From Azadirachta indica (taxonomy: Eukaryota > Streptophyta > Magnoliopsida > Sapindales > Meliaceae): 64,000 bases of DNA. The notes under the pieces are model-generated. The model was not told the DNA's origin. It was given only the letters and a program-made list of their open reading frames with translations, and did no database searches. This document shows positions 24,389-36,440 of this stretch, one piece after another; position 1 is the first letter of the stretch, and every line of letters starts with the position of its first letter. Made by a program: the position numbers and the translations under genes. Location of the stretch: assembly GCA_022749755.1 (NCBI GenBank), contig CM040445.1, forward strand, positions 17,753,182 through 17,817,181, written 5' to 3'.

Positions 24389-25069
24389 TTTTCGAGGTTC
24401 ATTTTGTTTTATGAATTCAATAATTATTGTAAAAATTATAGAATTTAACATTTAATTGATGGGAAAAAAAATCAGAAAATTACTTGGAAAGTAGCATTAC
24501 TTTCTTTAATATACTTGCCAAATTGTTGAAGTAATTCCCACAACAAAAAATCATGTATGTCTCATTCAAAATCATATTATACAAATAAATTAAACATCTC
24601 TTTAATATGGTGTGAATGGTTTGAATATCAGAGCTTTTGTAATCTTGAAGAGACCTTATCTGCTAAAATATGATATATTTTAATCATAAAAGAGAGATAT
24701 TTGTATTTATAAATTGACCTCTTATCTTTTCGAGGTTCATTTTGTTTTATGAATTCAATAATTATTGTAAAAATTGTAGAATTTAACATTTAATTGATTG
24801 GAAAAAAAATCAGAAAATTACTTGGAAAGTAGCATTACTTTCTTTAATATACTTGCCAAATTGTTGAAGTAATTCCCACAACAAAAAATCATGTATGTCT
24901 CATTCAAAATCATATTATACAAATAAATTAAACATCTCTTCAATATGGAGTGAATGGTTTGAATATCAAAGCTTTTGTAATCTTGAAGAGACCTTATCTG
25001 CTAAAATAATATGATATATTTTAATCATAAAAGAGAGATATTTGTATTTATATAAATTGACCTCTTATC
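24389..25069 (+). repeat. Near-identical tandem duplication, 338-343 bp
   Basis: Units 24389-24726 and 24727-25069 both start TTTTCGAGGTTCATTTTG and end GACCTCTTATC. Differences are a handful of substitutions and two small insertions (about 97% identity by eye), far closer than copies A, B and C are to each other, so the duplication is recent. If not real, it could be an assembly error. Confidence 0.85.
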
Positions 25070-25189
25070 ATCTCAAGTCGTAATAATACTTTTATCTATT
25101 TAAATCAAATTTTATATTCATGATTGCTAAAATACAAAAAAAAAAAAATCAAATATTTCATTAAAGAACTAGTAATACATCCAAATTAG

Positions 25190-27720
25190 TCCTCGTCATG
25201 GCCTTCATTGATAATTAATTTGTCGTGTCAAATTTTTCTTTACATTTGATTTGATTGCTAATAATTTACACTAATGAAGTTGATGGCTAATAATTTAACA
25301 ATTTATTTTACATTATTTTCAATATATCACTTGAAGTTGAGTTCTTTGGATCGAATACGAAATGATCTTGGTATAGCAGCTTTTGTTTTGGTTTTATTTA
25401 CTATTTATGTTTTTTTATATATTTAACTGTAATTGAAGATTAATGTTGAAATATGTTCATCAAATTATAAATATACATTTATATTATTATTAATTAAAAA
25501 CTTGTGCATATTATTAGTTCTTGAAATCATGAATGAAAATTAAATGTTGATAAAGTCAATTATATTTAATAGAGTGATAGTACACTTCCCTGACTTTCAA
25601 TAGTGAATGGTTACTAGGTTAATTAGTAATAGTTACATAGTAAGCTGAGTCTTTTCGAGATTTATTTTCTTTTATGAATTCAACAATTATTTTAAAAATT
25701 ATAAATTTAACATTTAATTGATGGGAAAAAAATGAAAAAATTACTTGGAAAGTGGTATTACTTTCTTTTATACTTATCAAATTGTTGAAGTAATTGCCAC
25801 AAAGAAAAATCATTAATGTCTTATTCAAAATCATATTAGATTAAAATGAACTAAACACCTCTCCAGTATAATCTTAATGGTTTGAATCTCAGATCTTTTA
25901 TAATCTTGAAGAGATTTTATTTGCTAAATTAATATGATGTATTTTAATCATAAAAGAGAGATATTTGCATTTATAAATTGACTTCTTATCATCACAAGCT
26001 AATTTATGTCAAGTTTTTTATTCATGGTTGTTAAAGTCAAAATGTCCAAAATTTCATTAAAAGACTAATGGTTAGTGAATGATAAGAAAGTAACTTCTTA
26101 TTAAATATGAGAAATTGTTTCAAAATTTAGGGAAAACAATAGCTCTTTGAGACAAAATTTTGCAATTGCATTAGTGAAAATTATATAAAATTTAATCCAC
26201 ATTATTTAATCATTATTTTTAATTCAAAAGTATTTTGACGAAAGTGAAAATCTCACTCCCACAATACTAAAATTTTTATCCCCTATTATTATTTAAATCT
26301 AGAACAATATAGGAGTTTTATAACGAAATTTAGTTGGGAAGTAGAATTGTTATAGCAAAAAAAATTTATAATATACTTATTTTATTAAGCTTATATTTTC
26401 TTGTGAATATTAATATAAAATTTTACCTTTTTTCATGTCATTTTATTCTTTACCTACTCTAAATACTGTTTAAAAATTTGTTAAATTTTTAATTCTAGAA
26501 CAAAAAATACTTTTAAACCCTCTAATAATTATTTTATTCTTTTACCTTTTTTATAAATAACAATTATTTTGAAAATTCCTTATTATTATTTTTGTTATTT
26601 AGTTTGTCTGTTACAAAAATAAAAAAGTGTTAGTTAGAAAACAAAAATAATTATTTTTAATATTTTACCTTTTTAAAGTATAAAAAGAATTGTGTAAAAA
26701 ATTCAGGCACATGTCAATTTTTTAATATTATTGTATTTTTTTCTTTCAATTTTTGTAAAAATATTATTCTTTGATTTGATAACAAGGGTCTTAATCTTTC
26801 TCGAACTTTTTTTCATGTATTTTTTTTTGTATTTATTCGAAATTATTGACTAATAGATATCGGTGATTAGATATAAATTTTTTATTTAATTTTAAGGGCC
26901 TTAGTCTTAATCTTTTTCGAGTCTTTTTTTTATTTTTTTTAGTTGAAAGATTGTTCTTTTAATTGAGCTCGTGTCCTAATAACCTTATTTTTCAAATAAA
27001 ATTATAAAAAGTTACCGTAACAAATGTATATTCAAATTAATTCAAATAAATATGTAAGAATAGAAAGATATTTGGCTGAATAAGTACAAAACAAAAAAAT
27101 AAATTATAAGAAAAAAAATTTATATTAGTATTAGTCTTAGGAATAATATTAGCTTCTAGTAAAATGTAAAATTATTATTTTATTTATCACTGCAACAATT
27201 ACTAATCGAAGTAATAATAAATGCACTAGCATCACTATCAATGATAGTCCCCACTGAATAAAGTTATTAAATAATTATGATTCGTTTAAAGAATCATTCC
27301 GTAGGCCCAGCTCCCAGCTCTCAAGTTTTCTTCTATAAATATACATTTGATTTTTAATATTTGTTTTGCCAAAAGTATATGGATTGTTGCTTTATTACTG
27401 TATATGTTTTGTCATTTTGGTTCAATGAAGACAAATGCCAAATGTTTCATAATTATCGCCTATTCTCCTTTCAAGACGCAAAAGCTGAATACTTTGACTT
27501 CAGTGATACATCCAAATGAGTCCTTTTCTTGCCCTCATTAATAATTAATTTCTCATCCCCAAATTTTTCTTTATATTTGGTTGCCAATAATTTATATTAA
27601 TGAAGTTGATCACTTGTTTTTGAAGTTTTATTTGTTTAGTTGAATTATTTGGGCAGCATAAAATCTTAGTTAATTTTTAATTAAATTAAAATTCATAATT
27701 ATACAGTAGTTTTTAGGATA
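25190..27720 (+). repeat. Diverged segmental repeat, copy C
   Basis: The most complete copy. The early part repeats the end of the unit (TCATGGCCTTCATTGATAA, GAAGTTGATGGCT), then GATCTTGGTATAGCAGC, GGTTTGAATCTCAGA, GACTAATGGTTAGTGAATGA, ATGCACTAGCATCAC, TAGGCCCAGCTCCCAGC, TGTCATTTTGGTTC and TTGAATTATTTGGGCAGC. It ends about 1.6 kb before the NLR start codon. No open frame is conserved with A or B; short open frames in it are chance. Confidence 0.6.
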
Positions 27721-27795
27721 TACAAATATTTTTAAATATTTTTAATAAGTTGATGTGAAAATATTTTATATAATTTCCATGTTTTCAATATAATT

Positions 27796-28754
27796 GGGGG
27801 CAAATGACATATGAATCCCATTTTAATTTATGAATGATATCTATTATCCTATTTCAAAAATAAGTATCAAACATATCCTTTTTGTTAACTTATCCGTTAA
27901 AATTAATTGTTAATTTAATATTGTCTGGTTCAATAATAAAAATATCTCCTAATCTTTATTTGACTAATATAATGACATAAATACTCTTTTTTTAATTTTT
28001 AATTTTTTTAGTTAAATAAATTAATTATATGAAGATAATTTAATTTCAATTAGAAAAGTAAAAGCTAATTATTTTTATTTTTTCTTTTAAGGTTCCCATC
28101 TTCCTTTTTGTATTTTTGGTTTTAAAATTTTCATAATTTTTTAACTTTTGGTTTTAAAGTTTTCATCTTTTACTTTAATTTTTTTATTTTTCACCCTAAT
28201 GAATAATTGAAATTCACGAAGTGACAAAAAAATAGTTAAATAATATAAAAAAATAATTAAAAATCATGATATTTTTATGTTGAAGGTAATTTTTTTTCAA
28301 CATATATTTGATTTTTTCAACAAGTATAATTATTTTTAATTATTTTTATGTTGTTTTACTATTTTTTTTACCATTTAGTGAATTTAGGACTATTATTTGC
28401 TAATATATTAGTGTTGTTTCAATTACAAATTAGGGTAAAAAGTTAAAAATAAAAATTAAATAAAAAAGTAAAAGCTTTAAAACCAAAAATAAAAAGAAAG
28501 GTGAAAACTTTAAAATAAAAAATTAAAAATAAATTGAAAATAAATTAAATTTTTTTTTTTAATTGAAATTAAATTATCTTCATATAACTAATTTATTTAA
28601 CTAAAAAATAATTAAAAATTATAAAAATCAGTCAACATTAAATTAACAATTAATTTTAAAGAAAAAATTAACAAGAGTGTATTTGATAATTATTTTTAAA
28701 TTAAAATATAAATATCATTTAAACAATAAACCGAGATCCATATGTCATTTGCCC
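27796..28754. mobile_element. Foldback element upstream of the NLR
   Basis: The ends GGGGGCAAATGACATATG and (complement of the right end) GGGCAAATGACATATGGA start inverted repeats that continue almost to the centre at about 28275, so each arm is about 450 bp. Internal pairs include TTTATTTAACT / AGTTAAATAAA and GGTTTTAAAGTTTTC / GAAAACTTTAAAA. There is no transposase. The ends resemble those of the element at 35365 (GGGTTAATGATATATGAATC), so they may be one family. TATAAT occurs beside both ends as a possible short target duplication. Confidence 0.75.
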
Positions 28755-29302
28755 TATAATATATTAGCTTTTAGTTTTTACAGTAATTTGTACAATGTGT
28801 TTATATTATTTCATGTAGGATTATAAAATGAAGACGCTAAAATCTATCTATAACAATTAGCAAAAACTTCTGCGCGCTTATTAAGAAACTTGTTGGTCTT
28901 GAGTCTGATCCAATGTTTGCTAATTTTCTTTCTTTGATCTCAAAGGCTACAATTTTCCACTGCTTCTTATGTTCGTTGTTGTTTGGATAATTGTTGTCTT
29001 AATTTCCTCCCTCCTCTCTTGCTATTTTCTTCTTTTTCCATCAGTTTCCATCAGATCTTTTCATTTGTTCGTGATCTAGAGAAACCCTTTTCTTGCTTTC
29101 ATATCCCATTGCAATCACTAGTATTTGTTGTTTCGTTTTGCTTCCCAACAAGTATTTGCTTTGCTTTCGTTTTGCTTGCTTGATTACTGTCTACTTTCTC
29201 ACCCTTTTATCTACTGATCCGCCGCTGCTTGTATTGTCACTTGTGAATTTTCAACATTTCACCTCTCAATTAAAAAGAAGAGCAAAAGCGGGAGGTTTGA
29301 AG
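28755..29302 (+). promoter_or_regulatory. Promoter / 5' leader region of the NLR
   Basis: Between the foldback element and the chosen start codon. From about 28880 the base composition changes to T/C-rich exon-like sequence. The frame of the NLR stays open upstream from 29093 to 29302, with a hydrophobic translation (70 residues) that does not resemble NLR N-termini, so it is treated as leader. A definite TATA box or transcription start cannot be named. Confidence 0.4.
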
Positions 29303-32300
29303 ATGTGGGAAGACATTTTTGATTTTGTTTGGAAATTTGCTGCTCCGCCAGCAGTACGTCACATTAATTATTTGCTAAACTACGCAAGCAACCTTGAGAA
29401 ACTACAGTCAGAACTCACGAAACTGGGAACTGAAAATGAGCGTATTCGGGGACTTGTTAATACAGCTAAAAGCGACAGACAAAAGATAAGAAAGCCTGTA
29501 CAGAAGTGGTTGGAGCGTGTGAGCGATATCATTGAAGATGACCCAGTGGAGGAATTCACTAGAAATGAAGAGATAGCAGCTATGAGGCGATGCTTCATAG
29601 GGTTGTGTCCTGCTTTGCTGATGCGCTATCAACTTAGCAAAGAAGCAGTGAAGCTGCAAGATTGTCTTGTCGAGCTCTTGAAGGAAGCTGAGAGTTTTGG
29701 TACAACAATTTCCGACCCTGCCAATCCAAAGGTTCCACCGCCACCTATCGAAGACTATGTGCCTTTGCAGTCTCGAAATTCCACTTTGACGAAGATATTA
29801 AGCGCTTTCAGAGATCCCGATTTAAACATGATTGGGATATATGGAATGGGTGGTATCGGCAAGACCACATTAGCGAAGGAAGTTGGTAAGCAAGGAAAGG
29901 AAGAAAAGCTCTTTCATGAGGCGGTCTTTGTGGAGGTATCCCAACATCCAAATGAAAAGGAGATCCGAGAGAAAATTGCACATAGTTTGGGTATGAAAAA
30001 ATTCTCTGCTGAAAGAGACACAGAAAAGCTACGTGAAAAATTGAAGGATGTGCCGACGATCCTTATAATTTTAGATAATATTTGGGCACGTCTTGATTTG
30101 AAGGCCATAGGAATTCCAGTGGGAGATGATCATGAGGGATGTAAAATATTGCTGACAGCAAGAAGCAATGATGTATTGACAAGAAAGATGGGTTCTAAAC
30201 GAAACTTCCCCGTTGACGTCTTAGATGGTGAAGAACCTTGGATTTTATTTAAAAAAATGGCAGGTGATTATATTGAAGGTGTTGAGTTCAAATCTACAGC
30301 AACAGATGTAGTAAAGGAATGCGCTGGTTTGCCCATTTCCATTGTAACTGTGGGGAGAGCATTAATAGCATCGACATCATCAAATACATCAGATTTAGAA
30401 TCTCGCTTGAAAGATGCTTCGCGAAGACTAAGAAAACCAACCTCCAGCGATAAACTACTCGAAAAGGCATACTCAGCTGTAGAGTTGAGCCACGATCTTT
30501 TGGAAAGCTTGGAACTAGAGAAATTCCTTTTGCTAATAGGATATGCCGGCATCACATCAGTTGACGACTTGCTAATGTATTGGGTTGGTTTGGGTTGGTT
30601 TAAAGACATGAAGATGGAAGATGCACGACATCGAGTGCGTACATTGGTCTGTGAACTCAAGGATTCTTGTATGCTGCTTGATGATAAAGCCAATGTTAAA
30701 GATTTTATTATGCACGATGTTGTTCGTGATGTTGCCATATCAATTGCATCTGAAGACCCATGTATATTTAGGCCGACAAATCAGCAGGATAATCAATGGA
30801 AATGGCCAAATAAGTATACAGTAAAAAATTTTAAATCTATTGTTTTAACCGATGCAGGGATTCACCAGCTTCAGGAAGTGCTGGAATGTCCAAAACTGAA
30901 GTTTCTCTCCATACGTGCTCGGGATTCTTCGTTAAAATTTTCAGACAACTTTTTCAAAGTGGTGACTAAGCTCAGTGTTCTTGACATGGCTAAAATGGAT
31001 TTTTCTTCACCTCCACCATCACTTGATCTCTTAAAAGACCTTCGAACGCTGCGCTTACACCGCTGCAAAGTGGACAACATGGCTGTTATTGGAGCGTTGG
31101 AGAAACTGGAAATTCTTTCTATACGGGATTCTGATATTAAGCAGTTGCCTGTAGAAGTCGGACAGTTGACTAGACTAAGGTGGCTAGAGTTGACAGATTG
31201 TTTCCGACTTGAAGTTATTCCACCAGATGTTATACGTCGTTTGTCCAATTTAGAAGAACTATATGTGGGTAGCTTTGATGAATGGGAGATGGAAGGGAAC
31301 AACAATGCTAGCCTCGACGAATTGAAGCATTTGTCTAAGCTGACCGCACTGCAAATATGTATCAAAGACGCGAAGACTCTGCCAAGAGACTTGTTCTTCG
31401 AAAGATTGGAAAGGTACAAAATTTGGATCTCAAGAAAATCCTTCTTATATCCTAAGGAAATTTTCGAATATAAGGAAACAGAAGATAGGGACACAGAAGA
31501 TGGGGAAACAGAAGATGGGGAAACAGAAGATGAGGAAACAGAAGATGGGGAAACCGAAGATGAAGAAACAGAAGATGGGGAAACACTGCCCGGGATTTCT
31601 AGACAATTCAAACTTGAGCTCTCCAATACCAACAATAGTTTGAAGGACGGCCGCATCATGCAATTGAGACGAATTGAAGACCTTCGTGTCAGTGGATCGC
31701 AGGACATGAAGAATGTTCTTTACGGATTAGACAGACAAGGGTTTCCAGAATTGAGGTATCTTCAAGTAACGTTTAATCCCAACCTTTTGTGTCTTGTTGA
31801 CTCGATGGAGAATGTCACTCGTAATGCCCTTGCCTTCCCCCTCTTAGAGTCATTATATCTCGGAGATCTACCAAACATGAAGAAAATAAGTCGTGGCCAA
31901 CTAGCAGCCGGATCTTTTTGCAAATTGAGGAACATAATTGTGGAAAACTGTTCTAAATTAAAAAATTTATTTTCGTTGTCCATTGCGGGACGACTCCTAC
32001 AGCTCCAATCAATTCAAGTGTCTGGATGCGGGAAGATGGGACAGATTTTTGCTACTGGAAGCGAAGACGAATTCAACAATAATGATAATGGAGCGATTAA
32101 CATCATTGAATTTGGCCAGTTACACTCGCTTATACTCTGTTTTCTTCCACAACTCACAAGCTTTTGCTCTAGATCAGAAACAGCTGGCACGGCATCCAAT
32201 GCAATGACTTTGGCGGACGATATTGATGTTCTTAATACACTTTTTCATGAGAAGGTTGGTTATCTTATTCTCTATCTCTATGATATTATTTGCTGTCAAA

Positions 32301-32563
32301 TTCATTCGCAGAGAAAGGGTACATTTATTCTTTAAGTGGCCTGAATATTAAACATGCTTGTTCTAGGTGGTATATATAAATATGCATGCTTTTATTTTCT
32401 TTCTTGCTGAAATTAGCAATAGCTCCGGCTATTACAAATTATTACTCCTTCAATTTATGTGAAAGAGCATAACCAGCTAGAAGTTAATCTATGAGCAGGT
32501 TGCATTACCAAAATTGGCAGAGTTGGAACTAAATGGAATACAAGTTGAAAGGATTTGGAAAAA
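29303..32563 (+). CDS. CC-NB-LRR disease resistance protein, RPS2/RPS5-like (At4g27190-like), 3' end lost in gap
   Basis: An intracellular immune receptor; in this family the NB-ARC domain acts as an ATP/ADP switch and the LRR senses an effector or a guarded host protein. Exon 1 (29303-32254, 984 codons) gives a coiled coil at residues 1-140 without an EDVID motif, then the NB-ARC: P-loop GMGGIGKTT (181-189), VFVEVSQ (208-214), kinase-2 ILIILDNIW (253-261), KILLTARS (281-288), CAGLPISIV (340-348) and MHD (470-472). LRRs run from about 530 onwards. After an intron, exon 2 begins VALPKLAELELNG and runs into N at 32564. Relatives continue for several hundred more residues, so the gene is truncated by assembly, not by a visible mutation. 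The start was chosen at MWEDIFDF because it matches family N-termini and has A at -3; an in-frame ATG at 29093 would add 70 residues. No stop or frameshift in exon 1. Confidence 0.88.
31475..31585 (+). repeat. 15-bp coding minisatellite: acidic ETED repeat in the LRR
   Basis: Residues 725-761 of the NLR consist of seven 5-residue units of the form (E/D)TED(G/E/R), encoded by near-identical 15-bp units such as GAAACAGAAGATGGG. The stretch sits between LRR blocks (after KEIFEYK, before LPGISRQFKLEL). All units keep the frame. Confidence 0.9.
32255..32498 (+). other. Intron 1 of the NLR
   Basis: Donor GAGAAG|GTTGGT and acceptor GAGCAG|GTTGCA define a 244-bp, phase-0 intron. Splicing joins the FHEK end of exon 1 to VALPKL, a junction typical of this family. 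Without splicing the frame runs to a stop at 32333-32335. Confidence 0.75.
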
Positions 32564-32663
32564 NNNNNNNNNNNNNNNNNNNNNNNNNNNNNNNNNNNNN
32601 NNNNNNNNNNNNNNNNNNNNNNNNNNNNNNNNNNNNNNNNNNNNNNNNNNNNNNNNNNNNNNN
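32564..32663. other. Assembly gap (100 N)
   Basis: Exactly 100 N, which suggests a placeholder of unknown true size. It removes the rest of NLR exon 2. The sequence resuming at 32664 is AT-rich and has no recognisable LRR coding. Confidence 0.95.
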
Positions 32664-35364
32664 TATTTAATTAGAATATTTAACCCTCTTAAATTCATCA
32701 AAAGTATCATAAAATTAATATTAAACTGAGAAATAAACTTATTTAATTACTTAAAATAAGAAATTTCAGCAAATGAGCACTGAATCAATTAAAAAGAAAA
32801 AATAATCAAATAAACACCTTCCTTTGTTAGCGTTGGAAATTATTTGGGCTTTCGAAGTACACCCTTTTAAGTGTTTTCGTAACCACTTCTAATTCCGCCT
32901 CTGAAATGCGGCTGATTTATTTGATTAAAAATCAAAATTACCCTTAATAATTTATTAAAAGACCTTTAAATCCTCTTGTTATTTCTCCCTTCGTATTCCT
33001 AGTATTTTATATTTTTTTTTCTTATCAGTTCACTTTCAGCAAAAAAAATGAAAAGTTAAGTAAAAACTTAAAATTCATTTATTTTATTTTGAGTAATATA
33101 AATAAAAATATATTTGTTAAAATTTGTTACAATGATTGACTAATTAAATATTATAAAATATAAAAATATAAAAATAAAATTTATAAATTATTATGTCCAT
33201 CTTGAAAGGTAAAACTTTTACTTGAAAATTTGTATTACTAAACACTTAATAAATATATGGAAGTATCTTCATCCTCATAACTTTTATATTCATCTTCTCC
33301 AAAATAAAAGTTGAATATATTTCATGAACAAAAGTTAAAGGTTTTAGATAAATTTTGAACTGATTTCTATGCACATTCATGAATCATGATTAATTCTTAT
33401 TGGTTGATGTAATTTTGAGAAAACTATTATATTGAGTCATGACCATTTTTGTTGATTCTTATCTCAACAAAAATTGTGCAATAATCCAGTTATCTATATC
33501 GTTGTATAAAGCTTTTTATGAGTAATTTGAGTTTATGTATCAACAATATATAGAAGATGATCTATCATGAGAGGAGGGTTGCCTCAATGATTAGCATGAA
33601 ATCTATTGATTTTGGATATAGAAAAATAAAAGGGAAATAAAAGAGAAAAGAAAATTAGTAGCAAGAAACATAAATGAACTACTAATCACTGCACACAATA
33701 TATGCATACAAGTAAAATGATAAATGTGAGATTAAGCTGATTAGGTTAGTTTAACTTGTTGTCTTCACCTTCTCTTAAAATTGTTGAAATCAATCAAATT
33801 GAAAAAAAAAATGTGAGTTAATCTTTGCACATACGCACAAAATTCATGATTATATATGTTTTATTTTTTGGTGTGAAGTTCTTAAAGTCTTAAATATTGA
33901 TTATTTATGTAGGATGAAATGAAGAAAGAGTTAAAACACCATGTTGACATGAACTCAATTGTTTTGTGATTTCTGGACTTAAATGCAAAATGTGTCCAGC
34001 TTTTAGGTGACACTGGTATTTCATAATCTTCATTTTGGGAATTCTGCATTTTTTGCATCTTTTTGTGCTCAAAGTGTAATTTCATATAATTGGCGCTTGC
34101 GGGTCTAATTGCAAATGTTTGTGAAACCTTTAGGTCTCAACAGTATTTCCAAGACTCTTTCCCGTAGGTACTGTTTTACAAAATTTTTTGGATGAAATTT
34201 GGGCTTTAGCGGAATTGTCATTTCAAAAAGAGTGTCTAAAAATAGCTGTACAGGAAGTTAAATGATAATTTACACTTAGTCAACACGTGTGCCACGCATG
34301 TTTCTTGTCAATTGTAGGATTTTCATTGTAATTTATTTTGTTTTCTTAAGGAGCTTAGTGATATTTTCTGATCCTGATACAAGAGTCAATTGATATTAAT
34401 TAAGTTAAAATCATATTAGGGATTTTCTCTTAGACTTCCTTCAATTTATGCCCTAACCCTTTTTTTTTTATCTTTCTTGGTTGCAACATGGTGAGATAGC
34501 AATAATCCTCTCTTATCTCCATCAGCTAAACCACTAGCTACAAACAACGATGCAACTCAGCAAAGACCACAAGAATGTGTATTCATATTTTTATTGAAAC
34601 TACCAATACTTTTGGAGGCTTGTGACTCCAATCTAAACAATGAGTCTAGCTATTAGGAACACAAAAAGCCAAATTTCTGAAAATTCAATTGACCGAATGG
34701 TCACATTTGACATGTATTCTTTTGGTTCACGTGAATCAATTTAGATAAGTTTTCCTAAACCAAAAGTAAAAACTGTTTTTCATATAGGTTTAAAAACTTT
34801 ACAATTTAGTCCTTTTTTAGTTTCAAAATCTTGCATTCTAATCTCATTTTTAGGTTTCAAAAGTTCGCGTTTTGATCCATTTCTCGGGTTTCAAAATCTT
34901 ACACTTTAGTTCCTATAAAATTTTTAACTATTTTTTACATATTCATATTTAGAATTTGAATTATAATAAATTACCTAATATTTGTATCTATAATTATTCA
35001 AGTTTTCTCCTTAATTTGCTCTTGAGTCTTCCAAATCTTGCTCTTCATGAATACCTAAATTTTTGACATTTATATGATGATCAATTTATATTCTAAATTT
35101 TCATACTAAAAATATTACAAAGAATACTATAAAAAGAATTCGGTTAATTAAAAATATCAATATTTATTATTATCAAAATAATAGCTTATGAATTTTAAGG
35201 CAAATAGTCTTCCTTTTTATTTTTAATGATGACAAACTATTAATTGCCAATAAAAAATAATTTGCAAATAATTCATTAATTGATGTTCATTTTACAATAG
35301 AAAGTCCATGCTCCCCCTCCATCATAGAATTAATTAACATTTAAATATATGAGCATTTAAACAA
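32664..35364. other. AT-rich non-coding region after the gap
   Basis: No gene was recognised. Short open frames have no family features. The only internal structure I can support is the repeat at 34780-35190. Confidence 0.4.
34780..35190 (+). repeat. Dispersed repeat shared with 2560-3110
   Basis: Phrases like AAACTTTACAATTTAGTCC, TTTCAAAATCTTGCA, TTTCCTCCTTAATTTGCT-type and TATTATCATCAAAATAAT occur in the same order and orientation in both places, at about 70-75% identity by eye. Its class is unknown; a retrotransposon LTR is possible. Confidence 0.5.
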
Positions 35365-36207
35365 GGGTTAATGATATATGAATCCCTAAGGTTTGGCTGC
35401 TTAATCTAATTAGTCTTAATAATTTCAAAAATAACCATAAAAATCCTAATTTATTAACAGATAACAATTATACCCTTAAAAATATTGACAAATACCTCCC
35501 TAATGTATTGGAAAATGGCAAATATCCTCTAAAATTTTAGAAATGATAGATAACTCCTAGGACACAGAGAAATGACAGATACCCTCTAAAATTTCTATGC
35601 AATTATTTAAAATAACTATCTTGCTCTTATATGTATATAGAAAATATATAAATTGAACATTTTTAACTTTGTTACTAATGCAAAATGATCAATATATCTT
35701 TACGACTTTCTTTTACTATTATGTATTTAATATTTTAGATAATTAGTCTCTAAATATAATTTATGTAGTATTTTTTATGTATAAATCTCAAATATTCAAT
35801 ATTGAATATTTACTTTATCAAAAATACTTTCAAAATCATGAGTAATATAATTCATATAATTCAAATATTGAGAATAAAATTATTTAAAATAATAATAATT
35901 TAGAGAAAAATTATCCAAAATATTGAATACACAATAATTACAAAATAAATTATAAGGTTATATTAGTCATTATATATTAGTAATAAAATTAAAATGTTTA
36001 ATATATATACCTTCTAAATATATAAAGGCAAAATAGTCAATTCACATAGTTGAACAATAAATTCAAGGGATATCTGTCATTTTTATATATCTCAGGGAGT
36101 ATCTAGAGTTTCTCATACATCAAGAAATATCTATCAATATCTTAATTAATATTAAATGAGGGTATAATCATTATTTGCTAATAAATTGGGATTTTTTGAA
36201 TTATTTT
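35365..36207. mobile_element. Foldback element, right end truncated
   Basis: The left arm starts GGGTTAATGATATATGAATC and includes AAAAATCCTAATTTATTAAC and ATTATACCCTTAAAAATATT. The complement of the right part includes AAAAATCCCAATTTATTAGC and ATTATACCCTCATTTAATAT. The right arm stops short of the terminal 60 or so bases where the next element (36213-37567) begins, so its end was probably lost. No transposase. Confidence 0.6.
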
Positions 36208-36440
36208 TGAAAGAAAAAATATCAATTTCTTCTCTCATTTATTTTGATATTACCACTTTATCTCCAATATTCCAAAATTATACTTTTAATCTTTACCGTC
36301 AAAATTTGACAATTAATTGTTAGTATTTTTTTGTTATTTGACACATTTAACGTTAGCTAAATTATATTTGTGTTGGAACTAAACTATAATCCAATCTCAA
36401 CTTGATTTTTGTAAAAGAAAAATTATGATATTTATAAGTA

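Larger units (their letters stand above)
22627..25069 (+). repeat. Diverged segmental repeat, copy B (interrupted)
   Basis: This continues a copy whose left part lies at about 14955-15084 before the Copia insertion. It contains the anchors GTAGGCTCAGCTCCTAAC, TTTGTCCTTTTGGTTC, a 'cctacccactt' phrase, then (after two MITEs) AGTCCTTATCCTGGC, GAAGTTGATGGCT, GATCTTGGTATAGCAGC and GGTTTGAATATCAGAGC. It is split by MITEs at 22937-23602 and 23625-23883 and ends with a 338-bp tandem duplication. No coding content. Confidence 0.6.

Noticed and set aside
28983..29183. 66-codon open frame overlapping the NLR leader
   Set aside because: Different frame from the NLR, hydrophobic, no domain; a small upstream frame at most.
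30268..31707. Open frames of 156 and 278 codons on the minus strand (30268-30738, 30871-31707)
   Set aside because: They are antisense to the NLR coding exon and rich in Ser/Leu as expected from the reverse of its codons; no domain is seen.
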